From GWF2-43-63 sp964559205 (GTDB taxonomy: Bacteria > Bacteroidota > Bacteroidia > Bacteroidales > DTU049), in contig CAZLHV010000001.1 in assembly GCA_964559205.1 (NCBI GenBank), positions 1 through 47,477 of the forward strand: 47,477 nt of DNA. Reading direction: 5' to 3'. The notes under the pieces were generated by a model, which saw only the letters and a program-made list of their open reading frames with translations, did not search any database and was not told the DNA's origin. The position numbers and the translations under genes are program-made. Below, piece after piece: positions 1 to 9,139 of the stretch. The stretch's first letter is position 1. Each line of letters begins with the position of its first letter.

Positions 1-1
1 T

Positions 2-2038
2 TTATTTATCATTGCTGTAACGATTTTTATACTCTAAAAGTGCCCGATCAAGCCAAGCAATATATTCATCAATATCTAAATCAAAAACTCGAGGTTCAGC
101 CATGAGAACTTCATTGTGATCGACGATGAAATAATATGGCTGGCCGTTCGATTTATATTTTTCCTTCTGAATATCAGAATTTTTTTCTCCAAGCATTGTA
201 CGCTTTTTACCACTCTGATTTGTATACCATTCGCTTTCAGGCAGTTCAACAACCTTATCATCGACATATAAGGCGACCATTACAAAGTTTTCCCTAAGCC
301 TTTTTAACACTTCAGGATCACTCCAAACCTGATTCTCCATTTGCCGGCAGTTTGTACAACCATGCCCTGTGAAATCAATAAAAAGTGGTTTGTTCTCTTT
401 TTCTGAAACCTTTAATGCCTGATCATAATCAAAGTATCCTTCCAGACCCAGCGGAAATTTTAATTCACCCCCAGAATATTTGGGCTCTTCTGAAAGGTAT
501 CCGGACTGTGAACCTGAATTTTCTCGAACAATTCTATTTACATCAAAATCTTGTGTCTCCATGGGTGGTATCCAACCAGATATAGCTTTTAACGGAGCAC
601 CCCATAAACCCGGAATTAAGTAAATAACGAAAGTGAACGTCGCAATTGCAAGCATTAATCTGCCGAACGATTTCTGAATTGGATAGTCACTATCGTGAGG
701 GAATTTAAGTTTGCCAAGAAGATAGAATCCCATCATTGTAAAAATAACAATCCAAAGAGACAAGTATACTTCGCGGTCAAGAATTCCCCAGTGGTAAGTT
801 TGATCCGGCACATTAAGGAATTTTAGTGCAAATGCAAGTTCAATAAAGCCCAATACAACTTTCACTGCATTTAACCAACCGCCTGATTTTGGAAGTTTAT
901 CAAGCCAACGTGGGAAAAATGCAAATAATGTAAATGGAATTGCAAACGCCAGAGAAAAGCCAAGCATGCCAATAATTGGTTTCATAATCTGGCCTCCAAC
1001 AGCCTGAATCGCTACAGTGCCTACAATTGGACCAGTACATGAAAAAGACACCAAGACAAGAGTCAAAGCCATGAAAATCGTTCCCATTGTCCCCCCCTTG
1101 TCTTCATTCTGAACACTTTTGTTTACGAGCCAACTTGGCATTTTTATTTCAAAGTATCCAAAGAAAGATGCAGCGAAGATGACAAAAATTAGAAAGAACA
1201 GCACATTCGGAATCCAGTGCGTGCTTAGCCAGTTCCCAAATTCTTCACCAAAAATGATGGCAAGTAAGACGCCGAAAATAACGTATATTGCAATAATTGA
1301 AATGCCATAAATCATGGCTTGAGTTTTACCCTTTTTGCCACTTTTCATAAAATACGAGACCGTCATTGGAATCATTGGGAATACACATGGCGTTAAAATA
1401 GCTAACAAACCCCACCCAAAAGCCTGTATGAAAAACCACCACAAGCTTTTATTTTCACCGGTAAATTCATCGTTATTGAATTTTTGTGGCTCATCTGTTT
1501 TTTCAACTTTAGAAGCAGTTTCTGGGGTGTCCACCTCGATCACTGCCATAGTATCAGCAGGTTTTTCCTTGTTGTATTGACTCCCGTCAATCTGAAAGGT
1601 CATGGTTTCTGACACCTGTACGCATGTGCCTTCATTACAAGATTGACCTTCCATTTCTACCGTGATGGTAAAAGGTTTATCCCCAATGATTTTTATTCGC
1701 TGCGTAAATGTTGCAGTTCCTTCAAAGAACTTTTCATTTACACGAAAAACCTCTTCATATACCTCTTTTGGCTTCGGATATTCATACACAGGTCCAACCT
1801 TCTGATAGAAACGCGATGGCTCAAAGGTGAAAACTGTGGGCAGTCCTCCACCGGAAGGCGTATGCTGGGAAAACAAATGCCAGGTTTTATCAATGACTGC
1901 TGTCATGACCAAATTGGCTTCGCTGTCCGACACTTTATCGACGCGGGTGGTCCATTTCACTGGATTGATGAGCTGGGCCTGCAGCTGAACAACCACAAAT
2001 AGTGCAAAAATTGAGATGAGGATGCGGCGGAGATTCAT
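2..2038 (-). CDS. dsbD: DsbD-type thiol:disulfide interchange protein
   Basis: This 678-residue protein should pass electrons from cytoplasmic thioredoxin across the inner membrane to periplasmic thiols. It has the DsbD order: a signal peptide ending near residue 22, an N-terminal periplasmic domain with a cysteine pair (C134, C139), a long polytopic membrane core from about residue 200 containing the conserved TPCVFPMIP and FSCTGPIVGT segments (C218 is the first redox cysteine), and a C-terminal thioredoxin-like domain with C561-T-N-C564. The ATG start directly precedes the signal peptide. It lies 45 bp downstream of tilS on the same strand, and the gap holds a CAAAnnTA box (a minus-strand TAnnTTTG), so it may have its own promoter. 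The stop codon lies at the window edge, but the gene is complete. In Bacteroidota these proteins are often annotated simply as cytochrome c biogenesis/thioredoxin family proteins. Confidence 0.93.
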   Translation of the reverse strand: MNLRRILISIFALFVVVQLQAQLINPVKWTTRVDKVSDSEANLVMTAVIDKTWHLFSQHTPSGGGLPTVFTFEPSRFYQKVGPVYEYPKPKEVYEEVFRVNEKFFEGTATFTQRIKIIGDKPFTITVEMEGQSCNEGTCVQVSETMTFQIDGSQYNKEKPADTMAVIEVDTPETASKVEKTDEPQKFNNDEFTGENKSLWWFFIQAFGWGLLAILTPCVFPMIPMTVSYFMKSGKKGKTQAMIYGISIIAIYVIFGVLLAIIFGEEFGNWLSTHWIPNVLFFLIFVIFAASFFGYFEIKMPSWLVNKSVQNEDKGGTMGTIFMALTLVLVSFSCTGPIVGTVAIQAVGGQIMKPIIGMLGFSLAFAIPFTLFAFFPRWLDKLPKSGGWLNAVKVVLGFIELAFALKFLNVPDQTYHWGILDREVYLSLWIVIFTMMGFYLLGKLKFPHDSDYPIQKSFGRLMLAIATFTFVIYLIPGLWGAPLKAISGWIPPMETQDFDVNRIVRENSGSQSGYLSEEPKYSGGELKFPLGLEGYFDYDQALKVSEKENKPLFIDFTGHGCTNCRQMENQVWSDPEVLKRLRENFVMVALYVDDKVVELPESEWYTNQSGKKRTMLGEKNSDIQKEKYKSNGQPYYFIVDHNEVLMAEPRVFDLDIDEYIAWLDRALLEYKNRYSNDK

Positions 2039-2067
2039 ATATAGTTTTGTTTATATGTTTTCTACTG

Positions 2068-2075
2068 CAAAAATA
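2068..2075 (-). promoter_or_regulatory. Candidate -7 box for dsbD
   Basis: Read on the minus strand this is TATTTTTG, a perfect match to the Bacteroidota TAnnTTTG element, in the short tilS-dsbD gap. I see no good TTTG at the usual 19 bp upstream, so this is half a promoter at best. Confidence 0.3.
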
Positions 2076-2083
2076 TGAAATGT

Positions 2084-3412
2084 TCATGTCATTTCCAGCA
2101 CAAGTGCTTCAGCCGGGAATGACTTCAGAGCAAATCGCTGGTCGATCCGATGTCCGACCAACCAGCAAATGCGGTCGTTGCTGATCACAACAAATGATCT
2201 ATTTCGTTCATAAACAGGTATTTTCAAGTCAGTGAGAAAGTCGCCGATTTTTTTGAAGTTTGTCATTCCGTAAGGAATAAAGCGATCGCCTGGTTGCCAT
2301 TTTCTGACCAAAAGCGGAAAATTTATTTCAGCTGCGCTCAGAAAAGCAAATGAATGAGATGATAATATTTGGGTTTTGTCGTGAACAGTTAGATTTGCAA
2401 CCTTAAGACTGAATGGCAGATGGCTGGAGTCAAGGTCATCCTCGATGTAGTATTGAAGTGTATTTTCGTCGGATGAATCATGAGGTGAAGCGATGAGTCT
2501 TCCACGGTGAGCACTGAGTTTCAAAGATACAGAGTGAAATGAATGAGGGAGATGATGGTCATTCAGTCTGAGAATTGTTTCGATGACTTCAGGGCTGAAG
2601 CCATGAGGAATGAGAAGGTGTTTGAGGAGGACTGAGGAAAACTCATGTTGTTGCAGCCTGATTAAATCGATGCCGTCTGTAAACAGATTGCCGAAGGCTT
2701 CTGCTTCTCTTTCGGCCATAGCCCTGATGAATGGAATGTGTTCTCGAAGATGAGCTGCAGAAATGGCTGCGCGTTTCGAAAACCCGGGAATTTTTTGCTC
2801 GATCACGGGGATGATATCATGACGGATCAGGTTTCTGAGGTATTCGGTTTTTTGATTAGAGCTATCCTCGATAAATGAAATATGATGATGATTTGCAAAT
2901 TGTTCAATTTGCTGGCGTGAGTAGGGGAGGAGCGGGCGAACTATCACCCCTTCTTTTTCCCTGATCCCGCCCAGCGCATCAGGGCTTCCTTTTCGGTTGA
3001 GCGCAAGGATGATGGTTTCTGTCACATCGTCGGAATGATGGGCCGTGCAGATATAATCAAAACCGTGCAAGCCGGCCGCTTCCCTGAAAAAATTGTAGCG
3101 CTGCTGCCGTGCGGTATCCTGAATGTTTCGACCAAGAATCTGAGCCTGATGGAATGTATCGAAAGCAGCTTCATAAAAGTCAACATTCAGTTTTAATGCA
3201 GCCTGGTGAACAAAATCCCGATCACGGAGGCTTTCTCCTCCACGCAGGTTGAAGTTGCAATGTGCAATCCCTGCCGTTAAGCCTTCATTCAGGAATAAGT
3301 GAAGCATAACCATGCTGTCGATTCCCCCCGAAACCGCAAGCAGAAATTTTGCATCTGATGCATCGGGACAAAGCTTTTGGAGGTGATGACGAAAGTCGGC
3401 AAGTTCACTCAT
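2084..3412 (-). CDS. tilS: tRNA(Ile)-lysidine synthase
   Basis: TilS uses ATP and lysine to convert the wobble cytidine of the CAU anticodon of a minor tRNA-Ile to lysidine, so that it reads AUA. The PP-loop motif SGGIDS is at residues 28-33, followed by the family pattern HCNFNLRG and a conserved TAHHSDD segment. The C-terminal half carries the usual TilS substrate-binding region ending in a KIGDFLTD-type motif. I place the start at the ATG at 3412, giving 442 residues, because homologues begin a few residues before the PP loop; an in-frame extension to 3487 is possible but would overlap the upstream gene further. With this start the gene overlaps the end of the upstream ATPase gene by 8 bp, implying translational coupling. 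Confidence 0.93.
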   Translation of the reverse strand: MSELADFRHHLQKLCPDASDAKFLLAVSGGIDSMVMLHLFLNEGLTAGIAHCNFNLRGGESLRDRDFVHQAALKLNVDFYEAAFDTFHQAQILGRNIQDTARQQRYNFFREAAGLHGFDYICTAHHSDDVTETIILALNRKGSPDALGGIREKEGVIVRPLLPYSRQQIEQFANHHHISFIEDSSNQKTEYLRNLIRHDIIPVIEQKIPGFSKRAAISAAHLREHIPFIRAMAEREAEAFGNLFTDGIDLIRLQQHEFSSVLLKHLLIPHGFSPEVIETILRLNDHHLPHSFHSVSLKLSAHRGRLIASPHDSSDENTLQYYIEDDLDSSHLPFSLKVANLTVHDKTQILSSHSFAFLSAAEINFPLLVRKWQPGDRFIPYGMTNFKKIGDFLTDLKIPVYERNRSFVVISNDRICWLVGHRIDQRFALKSFPAEALVLEMT

Positions 3413-6368
3413 AGCGTATGAAATTGGTAGATATCGATGCCAACCTGACTGAGGTGAGAAAGTGCCTGAGGTTTTCTGCCCTGACATGCATGATCAGGCC
3501 ATCCTCTGCATTGAAGATATAAAGTTGAATATCTTTTCTTTCAGGCGATGAACGAATCATTTCTGTGAGGTTTTCATGGAAAAATACCGCTTCGCCTGCC
3601 GATGGGATCAAGCCGGCAAAGATATGCTGCAAAATGATATTGTTTCTGACAATGCTAAAACAACCAGGTTTATTTCTGACAATGTTTATTTCTGCAGATT
3701 TGACATACACTTCTTCCACCAGATGAGTCATGACAAGCTGATCGGGCAAGGATAACAAATGGCTGGTCCAGTCGCTGGAGTGTGATATTGACAATGCTGA
3801 TGCAATGTTCTGAACAAGAACCTGTGAAACAAAAAGTGGGTCCTGACCTCCGGTTTTCGAATGTGTTGAGGAAATTCCATTCCATTGAATCACCGGGTGC
3901 TGGGGTTTTTCCAACATTCCTTTTAGGGATTCGGCTGAAGTACGGTGCTTGCGCAACAAACCCAGCAATGCTGCTTCCTCGTTGCTGATTACTCCTGAAG
4001 CGAAACCGAGATTGCGGATCATCCATTCTGCAGGCTGCTGCCCGTTGTGAAAGAGCGGATGCAGATCGGAAACGGATATATTTGCCGGAACAACCGCATC
4101 AAGTTTCTGGTTGAAAACCCAGGGTTTTTGCTGAAGTTTCGACAACCATGTAGGCGTGAATGAAATGTCTGCCGAGCGGATATAAGATTCAAAGCGTGCA
4201 AAAGCAGAAGCTTGTTCTTGGGGCAGCAGGCAAAGCATGTTCCACAATGCAGCAGAAGATTGGAGTTCCGGTGCTTTTAAAAAGCTCTCGAGCCCATCGA
4301 GTGTTACATCACAAAAAGTCTCTTTCACAATTGGATGAATATCGGCTTGAATACGCAGATTCGCCTTTTGCTCTTCGCTAAATTCTATCGGGTGTTCAAT
4401 AATGCGAGGGCATTGATGAAGCCCAATCTCAAGAAGAAAACGCAGGGTTGCTTCGCCAGATATACCATGCTTTATGAATGAGCTGATCAATGACGAACGG
4501 ATCAGTAATGCCGGAATATTACGAAAAAAAGCGAGCACCGATGCAGTTTGGATGTACGAGTTCCCAGGTTTGGAAAACAATTTTTCGCCACTTATAGATT
4601 GGGTAACTGGAACAACCTGCATGTCTGCAAGCCTGTGCCGGATTCTGATTTTAAGGTCAGAATCGCTGCTGTTGTATAATTCGAACATATTGAGCCACCA
4701 GTGGTTGGCTTTGTCGGGGTTGAATTTTGCCAGCAATTGTTCCACCATGGGCAGAGCTGGCTGAACTGACGGGATTCCGATGGTTCGCAGAAAATCGAAG
4801 CTTTCACTGTTGTTGATCAGATCGGGATGTACCACCGGAACACCTTTGGCGGGTTTGCCTATGAAAATACAAGCCTGACCATGGTGGTTGAATGGGGCAT
4901 GAAGTATTTTTTTTGAATCAGGAATGCAAGGTTTAAATCGCAAATTGTAATATCTTTCCGAGTGTTTTACATCCCAGTAGCGTGGATACGATGACAGGAG
5001 GCTGAAGAATTGAATGAACCAGCCTGTTTTTTTTGCGGCTAATGCGCCGGGGGTCGATGCCCAATGGAAACAAAAGGTGTCGAGGTCAATCAACTTGAGT
5101 TTGTGTTTGTTGCGCAGGTGGGCAACAAACTCCGGAATCTGGTCATAGTGGTCAGAAATGAAACCGGCGCGGTGAAACACCGATTTCAGCTCTCGTTTGC
5201 TCAGAAGGTTTAGCAGCCTGAAGTCTTCAGCAATTCCAAGTGAACCGATCTGGCATCGTTTCCCGTCAGCATCCATGATTACTTTTTCGTTGGCGATGAA
5301 CTCGCTAAGACATTGCATGATGGTTTCAGAAATCGGATCGCTTGACCCGGCTGTCCAATTGAATAAATTGAAGAAAGATGGATTGATGATGTCCGATCGC
5401 AGCAGGGCATGCAGCATGCCACGGAGCTGGGTTGCCAGATGCTCCAGTAACACAAAATTTTCAGGCGTCAAATCCTGTTGAAAGGGGATGTTTTCGCGGT
5501 TCGGAGTAGTGGTGAATCTGCCATGAACGAAAACAGAATGGGGGATAGTCATCTTGGTTGGGAAATACACAGAGACTGGAGCAGACTGACGCGGTGAAAA
5601 ATCGCCATTGTTGCTTATCGGAAGAGCAATACAAATACGATCCTTTGAGGGATGCCGGTGTATCAGAAAGGTGTCGGTGATCGTTTTGTCTTGATCGAAA
5701 GCCGAAAGTTGGATTCTTCGGAACAATCCATGGTTTTCGCTTGATGCTGCAAGAGTCAGAGAGCGGACTCCGTCGGTGATGTCGATTTGCTGAATCTGGC
5801 TGAGAAAAAGCAGAACGGATGCATTGAGAGAAAAGAGGCGGTTGCTGAGGCTGGTGCGCAACTCTTCGGTGGCACGAATACCCCAAGGCATGCGGATGAG
5901 GGTGCTAAACTCTTTCAGTTGAACGGGACTGACCTTGTGCAATACCTCGTAATCGTGAATACTGTAATGTTTGTCCCCACTATGAATTTCAGGTTGATCG
6001 CAGAAACCAAAAACAGAGCGAAATCCGATGCCGAATTTTCCGATTTTATTGATTCCCGGCTGTCCCGTTTTAGTGGTTGATGCAAAAGTGGTGATGGCCA
6101 TGAGGTCTTCGTCGCTGAAGGGGTCACCATTGTGAAAAAAATCGATGCCGTTTTCCGAAATTTCGATACGAACCATACCGGGTTCACCGGTTTGGGTTTG
6201 GCTCCGTGCAAAAGCGTCTTCGGCATTTTGAAGCAGCTCTTCCACAAAATGAAATGGTTCGGAATATAACATCGACAAAATATGACCGTGACGATTGCCT
6301 TTTATTTTGTTGGCAGCCGCAGCAATTTTACTTTGGGCAATATGTTCATCGAGAGTGAGCCGTTTCAT
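3405..6368 (-). CDS. Sacsin/Hsp90-like ATPase domain protein
   Basis: This is a 987-residue cytoplasmic protein with no signal peptide. Its N-terminus carries a GHKL (Hsp90/histidine-kinase-type) ATP-binding fold of the sacsin kind: an N-box ELLQNAEDA at residues 44-52 (the Asn that ligates Mg-ATP), FHNGDPF at 78-84, and IGKFGIGFRSVF at 109-120, the glycine-rich lid. The remaining roughly 800 residues are not recognisable to me. Related proteins in bacteria are mostly uncharacterised; some large proteins with this ATPase sit in defence or stress loci, but here the neighbour is tilS, whose start it overlaps by 8 bp. The role is unknown. A minus-strand TACATTTG element lies at 6379-6386, very close to the start codon. 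Confidence 0.8.
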   Translation of the reverse strand: MKRLTLDEHIAQSKIAAAANKIKGNRHGHILSMLYSEPFHFVEELLQNAEDAFARSQTQTGEPGMVRIEISENGIDFFHNGDPFSDEDLMAITTFASTTKTGQPGINKIGKFGIGFRSVFGFCDQPEIHSGDKHYSIHDYEVLHKVSPVQLKEFSTLIRMPWGIRATEELRTSLSNRLFSLNASVLLFLSQIQQIDITDGVRSLTLAASSENHGLFRRIQLSAFDQDKTITDTFLIHRHPSKDRICIALPISNNGDFSPRQSAPVSVYFPTKMTIPHSVFVHGRFTTTPNRENIPFQQDLTPENFVLLEHLATQLRGMLHALLRSDIINPSFFNLFNWTAGSSDPISETIMQCLSEFIANEKVIMDADGKRCQIGSLGIAEDFRLLNLLSKRELKSVFHRAGFISDHYDQIPEFVAHLRNKHKLKLIDLDTFCFHWASTPGALAAKKTGWFIQFFSLLSSYPRYWDVKHSERYYNLRFKPCIPDSKKILHAPFNHHGQACIFIGKPAKGVPVVHPDLINNSESFDFLRTIGIPSVQPALPMVEQLLAKFNPDKANHWWLNMFELYNSSDSDLKIRIRHRLADMQVVPVTQSISGEKLFSKPGNSYIQTASVLAFFRNIPALLIRSSLISSFIKHGISGEATLRFLLEIGLHQCPRIIEHPIEFSEEQKANLRIQADIHPIVKETFCDVTLDGLESFLKAPELQSSAALWNMLCLLPQEQASAFARFESYIRSADISFTPTWLSKLQQKPWVFNQKLDAVVPANISVSDLHPLFHNGQQPAEWMIRNLGFASGVISNEEAALLGLLRKHRTSAESLKGMLEKPQHPVIQWNGISSTHSKTGGQDPLFVSQVLVQNIASALSISHSSDWTSHLLSLPDQLVMTHLVEEVYVKSAEINIVRNKPGCFSIVRNNIILQHIFAGLIPSAGEAVFFHENLTEMIRSSPERKDIQLYIFNAEDGLIMHVRAENLRHFLTSVRLASISTNFIRYE

Positions 6369-6404
6369 GACCTATGAGCAAATGTAACGGTTTTTATGAA
6401 TTCA

Positions 6405-6433
6405 AGAAAAAAAGGCTGCACGAAGCAGCCTTT
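6405..6433 (-). terminator. Rho-independent terminator of the exb operon
   Basis: An 8-bp inverted repeat, aaggctgc (6412-6419) and gcagcctt (6425-6432), has a 5-base loop. On the minus strand it is followed by a run of T residues, as expected for termination after the second exbD (stop at 6457). Confidence 0.85.
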
Positions 6434-6456
6434 CAATGATACAGTAAAAGCAATAC

Positions 6457-6924
6457 CTATTCAGTTACTTTGCCTTTTTTTGTAGAGTAGTTGATTTTAA
6501 AGGCACCCACTTTCCGCAGTTCCTGCTTTACGTCGGTAACAATTCCCATTTTAACTTTTTTGTCCACTTTCATGGATGTGGTCAGGAATTGGCGATCGGC
6601 TTCACTTCGGGCTGCGCGTTCCTTTTCAATAAACTGAGCAATGTCGTTTGACGAAGCAAACTGGTCGTTGAGCTGAATGCGCGCCTCGGAACCATAGGTG
6701 CCTTTATTTATTGGTTCACCAATGTAGACATAAGACACGAGGTTTTTACGCTCAAGTTTCTGTACTTCGGTAGCAGATGGAGCCGACACCCTGACAAAGA
6801 GAGTTGCCTCACGAATGGTGGTGATCACCATGAAGAAGAACAGAAACATGAAGATGATGTCGGACATAGAGCCGGTGTTGATGCCGGGGGTTTCCTTTTT
6901 CTCGTTTTTTCTGAAACGTGCCAT
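6457..6924 (-). CDS. exbD: ExbD/TolR family biopolymer transport protein (second copy)
   Basis: This is a 155-residue proton-channel accessory protein. With ExbB it would couple proton flow across the inner membrane to TonB-type work at the outer membrane. A basic cytoplasmic tail is followed by a single membrane segment at about residues 22-38, with the family's essential aspartate at D22 (GSMSDIIF), then a periplasmic domain. Its ATG overlaps the TAA of the upstream exbD by one base (TAATG), so the two are translationally coupled. It is the last gene before the terminator. The charged periplasmic domain differs from the first copy, suggesting a heteromeric ExbD pair rather than a recent duplication. 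Confidence 0.92.
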   Translation of the reverse strand: MARFRKNEKKETPGINTGSMSDIIFMFLFFFMVITTIREATLFVRVSAPSATEVQKLERKNLVSYVYIGEPINKGTYGSEARIQLNDQFASSNDIAQFIEKERAARSEADRQFLTTSMKVDKKVKMGIVTDVKQELRKVGAFKINYSTKKGKVTE

Positions 6925-7499
6925 TATTTGGTTCCTCCAATATCTTTTGGTTCTGCCTCAGAAACTGCAATAGGAATCGCTTTCGAAATAGCTTTGGACT
7001 GTTCTTCGCTTTTGAGGTCGGCGAATTTCACGCCAAAATGCTTCATCGACAAATCGTCGCGCATTTCGTTGATGGCAGCGGCTATTTCATTTTGCACCTT
7101 GATATACATCTCGTAGGAGGTGCCGCGGTCGTTTTGCAGAGAAATCACTCCCTTCGATTTTTCGTAAGGGCCAATCAGGGGAATGGTTTCGATTTTCTTC
7201 TCTGAGAGATTGGGATCGTTATTGGGATTAAGGAAAAAGTTTTTTGCATCCCTGCGCAGGGTGTTGATGTTGCCGGGTTTTCCTTCAACCAGCAACATAT
7301 CGTATGCGTTGACCAAAACCACAAAAACATTCCGTTCCTTAACATCAGGAATTGGAGCATTAGGGTCTGGCATTGGAGGCAACTTTCTGGCTAATCCCAA
7401 ATCGGTATCAATACTGGAGGTCAGCAGGAAGAATGTCAGCAATAAGAAGCTGATATCAGCCATTGAACCGGTATTGACTTCGGGTGGTTTCTTTGCCAT
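6924..7499 (-). CDS. exbD: ExbD/TolR family biopolymer transport protein (first copy)
   Basis: This 191-residue ExbD-like protein has one N-terminal membrane segment (about residues 15-32) carrying the channel aspartate D15 in GSMADISFLLL, and a periplasmic region longer than in the second copy. It is expected to sit with ExbB as part of the proton channel energising TonB-dependent uptake or another envelope machine. Its start is 4 bp from the stop of the small membrane protein gene upstream, and its stop overlaps the next exbD start. Paired, diverged ExbD proteins are common in Bacteroidota. Confidence 0.92.
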   Translation of the reverse strand: MAKKPPEVNTGSMADISFLLLTFFLLTSSIDTDLGLARKLPPMPDPNAPIPDVKERNVFVVLVNAYDMLLVEGKPGNINTLRRDAKNFFLNPNNDPNLSEKKIETIPLIGPYEKSKGVISLQNDRGTSYEMYIKVQNEIAAAINEMRDDLSMKHFGVKFADLKSEEQSKAISKAIPIAVSEAEPKDIGGTK

Positions 7500-7503
7500 A
7501 GTC

Positions 7504-7899
7504 CTAGTTTTTGATCAGGTTGCGGACGCCGAAGAACACAAGGATGAGGACAAAGATGCCAAGAAAAGCGTAGATGGCATAAAGTCCGGCACCAATGATT
7601 GCGCTCCAACCTTCGCCTGTATTGGTTTTCTCCCATAATTCGGGATTGACATCCTTCACAGGTGAAATGAAGTAGAACACAAGCAGCAGAGCGATTACGG
7701 CAGCGGCACCGAGAATGGATTGAAGGTTTTCTTTGAAGTTGATTGCCAGATTAAATGCGGAAAACAATATGGTGGTGATGATGCTGACGCCGAAGACAGC
7801 GTAAGCCACATAGAGTTTTGTATCCGCATCGGCAAAAATCAGAATTGCAGCGAGCAGCAGCAGCACTGCAATCAGGATGATGCTTTTGAGGGCTTTCAT
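7504..7899 (-). CDS. Small polytopic membrane protein in the exb operon
   Basis: This 131-residue, strongly hydrophobic protein has about four predicted membrane helices, the first near residues 5-22 and the last in the final 30 residues, and no motif I recognise. It lies between exbB (3-bp gap) and exbD (4-bp gap), so it is certainly cotranscribed with them. A similar hypothetical membrane protein commonly occupies this slot in Bacteroidota exbB-exbD-exbD clusters. A structural or assembly role in the proton-channel complex is an inference from position only. Confidence 0.85.
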   Translation of the reverse strand: MKALKSIILIAVLLLLAAILIFADADTKLYVAYAVFGVSIITTILFSAFNLAINFKENLQSILGAAAVIALLLVFYFISPVKDVNPELWEKTNTGEGWSAIIGAGLYAIYAFLGIFVLILVFFGVRNLIKN

Positions 7900-7902
7900 G
7901 GG

Positions 7903-8733
7903 TTACTGTTTTTGAGTGCTTTTGCAGCGATAAACGATATCCATGAATGAAATGGTTGAATCTTCCATGTCATTCACGAGTTTTTCAACGATTGAAATAA
8001 TGAGGTTGTAGAGAACCTGAAGCAAGATGGCGACAATAAGACCGAAGACGGTTGTAATCAGAGCCACTTTCATACCACCGGCCACAACGGTCGGGCTGAT
8101 ATCACCTGCAGCTTCGATATCGTCAAACGCCTGAACCATACCGATTACTGTACCAAGGAATCCGAGCATAGGTGCAAGGGCAATGAAAAGACCAATCCAG
8201 CTCAGGTTGCTTTCGAGGCGGCCCATTTGCACACCACCGTAAGCTACCACTGCTTTTTCAACATTGTCCATTCCTTCATTAAAGCGATCGAGTCCTTGAT
8301 AAAAAACGCTTGCAATAGGTCCTCGGGTGTTGCGGCAAATTTCTTTTGCGCCTTGAACATCATTGCTTTGCAGTGATTCTTCGATTTTCTCAAGAAGTTT
8401 TTTAGTATTGGTTCTGCTGAGGTTGAGATAAAGAATACGTTCAATCACAAGTGCGAGACCAAGCACGAAAACGATCAGAATCGGAGTCATCCATTCTGCA
8501 CCCCCTTCGATAAACTTTTCCTTTAAAACCTGATGGAAAGTTTGCTCTTCGGCAGGTAATTCTTCGCCTGCAGGAACGGCAGCAGGATTTTCAGCTACTT
8601 GTTGCGAGTCGCCGCTAAGGGAGTCATTGGTTTCCGTTTTTGCAGGTTCTTTGTTGTCCTGTGCGAACGAGAATTGGGTTGCACCAAAAAAGAGTACTCC
8701 AGTGATGGCAACCAGTGAAATCAACTTTTTCAT
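7903..8733 (-). CDS. exbB: MotA/TolQ/ExbB proton channel family protein
   Basis: This is a 276-residue ExbB-type channel subunit. A cleavable-looking N-terminal hydrophobic segment (residues 1-25, ending FSFAQ) is followed by an acidic, proline-rich spacer (about 28-65), a first channel helix near 83-103, a cytoplasmic domain, and the paired helices of the MotA_ExbB domain near 176-202 and 220-248, including GFLGTVIGMVQAF. The start at 8733 is chosen because it begins the signal-like sequence; the longer open frame to 8862 reads through the tRNA-Ser gene and is an artefact. First gene of the exbB-membrane protein-exbD-exbD operon. Confidence 0.93.
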   Translation of the reverse strand: MKKLISLVAITGVLFFGATQFSFAQDNKEPAKTETNDSLSGDSQQVAENPAAVPAGEELPAEEQTFHQVLKEKFIEGGAEWMTPILIVFVLGLALVIERILYLNLSRTNTKKLLEKIEESLQSNDVQGAKEICRNTRGPIASVFYQGLDRFNEGMDNVEKAVVAYGGVQMGRLESNLSWIGLFIALAPMLGFLGTVIGMVQAFDDIEAAGDISPTVVAGGMKVALITTVFGLIVAILLQVLYNLIISIVEKLVNDMEDSTISFMDIVYRCKSTQKQ

Positions 8734-8788
8734 AATGGATTTGATTTTCGTGTGTTTTTGATTTGACAATTTCGTTTTTTTGGTTTTG

Positions 8789-8876
8789 CGGAGAGGGTGG
8801 GATTCGAACCCACGTACCGCTTTTGGCGATAACACACTTTCCAGGCGTGCCTCTTCAACCACTCGAGCACCTCTCC
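8789..8876 (-). tRNA. tRNA-Ser (anticodon GGA)
   Basis: The minus strand folds as a class II tRNA. It has a 7-bp acceptor stem (ggagagg with cctctcc), a D arm with TGGTTGAAGAGG, an anticodon loop CTGGAAA flanked by cacgc and gtgtg giving anticodon GGA (reads UCC/UCU), a long variable arm typical of serine tRNA, and a T arm with GGTTCGAATCC. The 3' CCA is not encoded. It lies 55 bp upstream of exbB on the same strand. Confidence 0.96.
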
Positions 8877-9139
8877 ATCGGAAACCGGCTGCTAAAATAC
8901 AAAAAATCTAACACCTCAAAGAACCCCAAAAAAATTTTAGACGACCGTTTACTGAATTGTATCGCACAATTTGCAGGTCGGTAACAGTTTGTGGGAAACT
9001 TTAAACATATTGCCTTTGAAAATCCACGATGTCCCGGTTCGGGAAAGCAGTCATTTCGCAGCAAAGGTGGCTGCCCTTCCCATGATTCAAATGGCATTTT
9101 TAAGCTTGAACCTCGGCCTTTGATCAGATACTCGTTGGG
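8877..9139. other. Intergenic region upstream of tRNA-Ser
   Basis: No gene is visible in these 263 bases. On the minus strand a TTTG, 17 bases, then TATTTTAG arrangement lies just upstream of the tRNA and may be its promoter, though the second box is one base off consensus. No convincing hairpin is seen after the gene ending its own start at 9140. Confidence 0.4.

Noticed and set aside
7903..8862. Longer ExbB frame starting at 8862
   Set aside because: The extra 43 codons are the tRNA-Ser gene read in frame plus spacer; the signal-like sequence starts at 8733.
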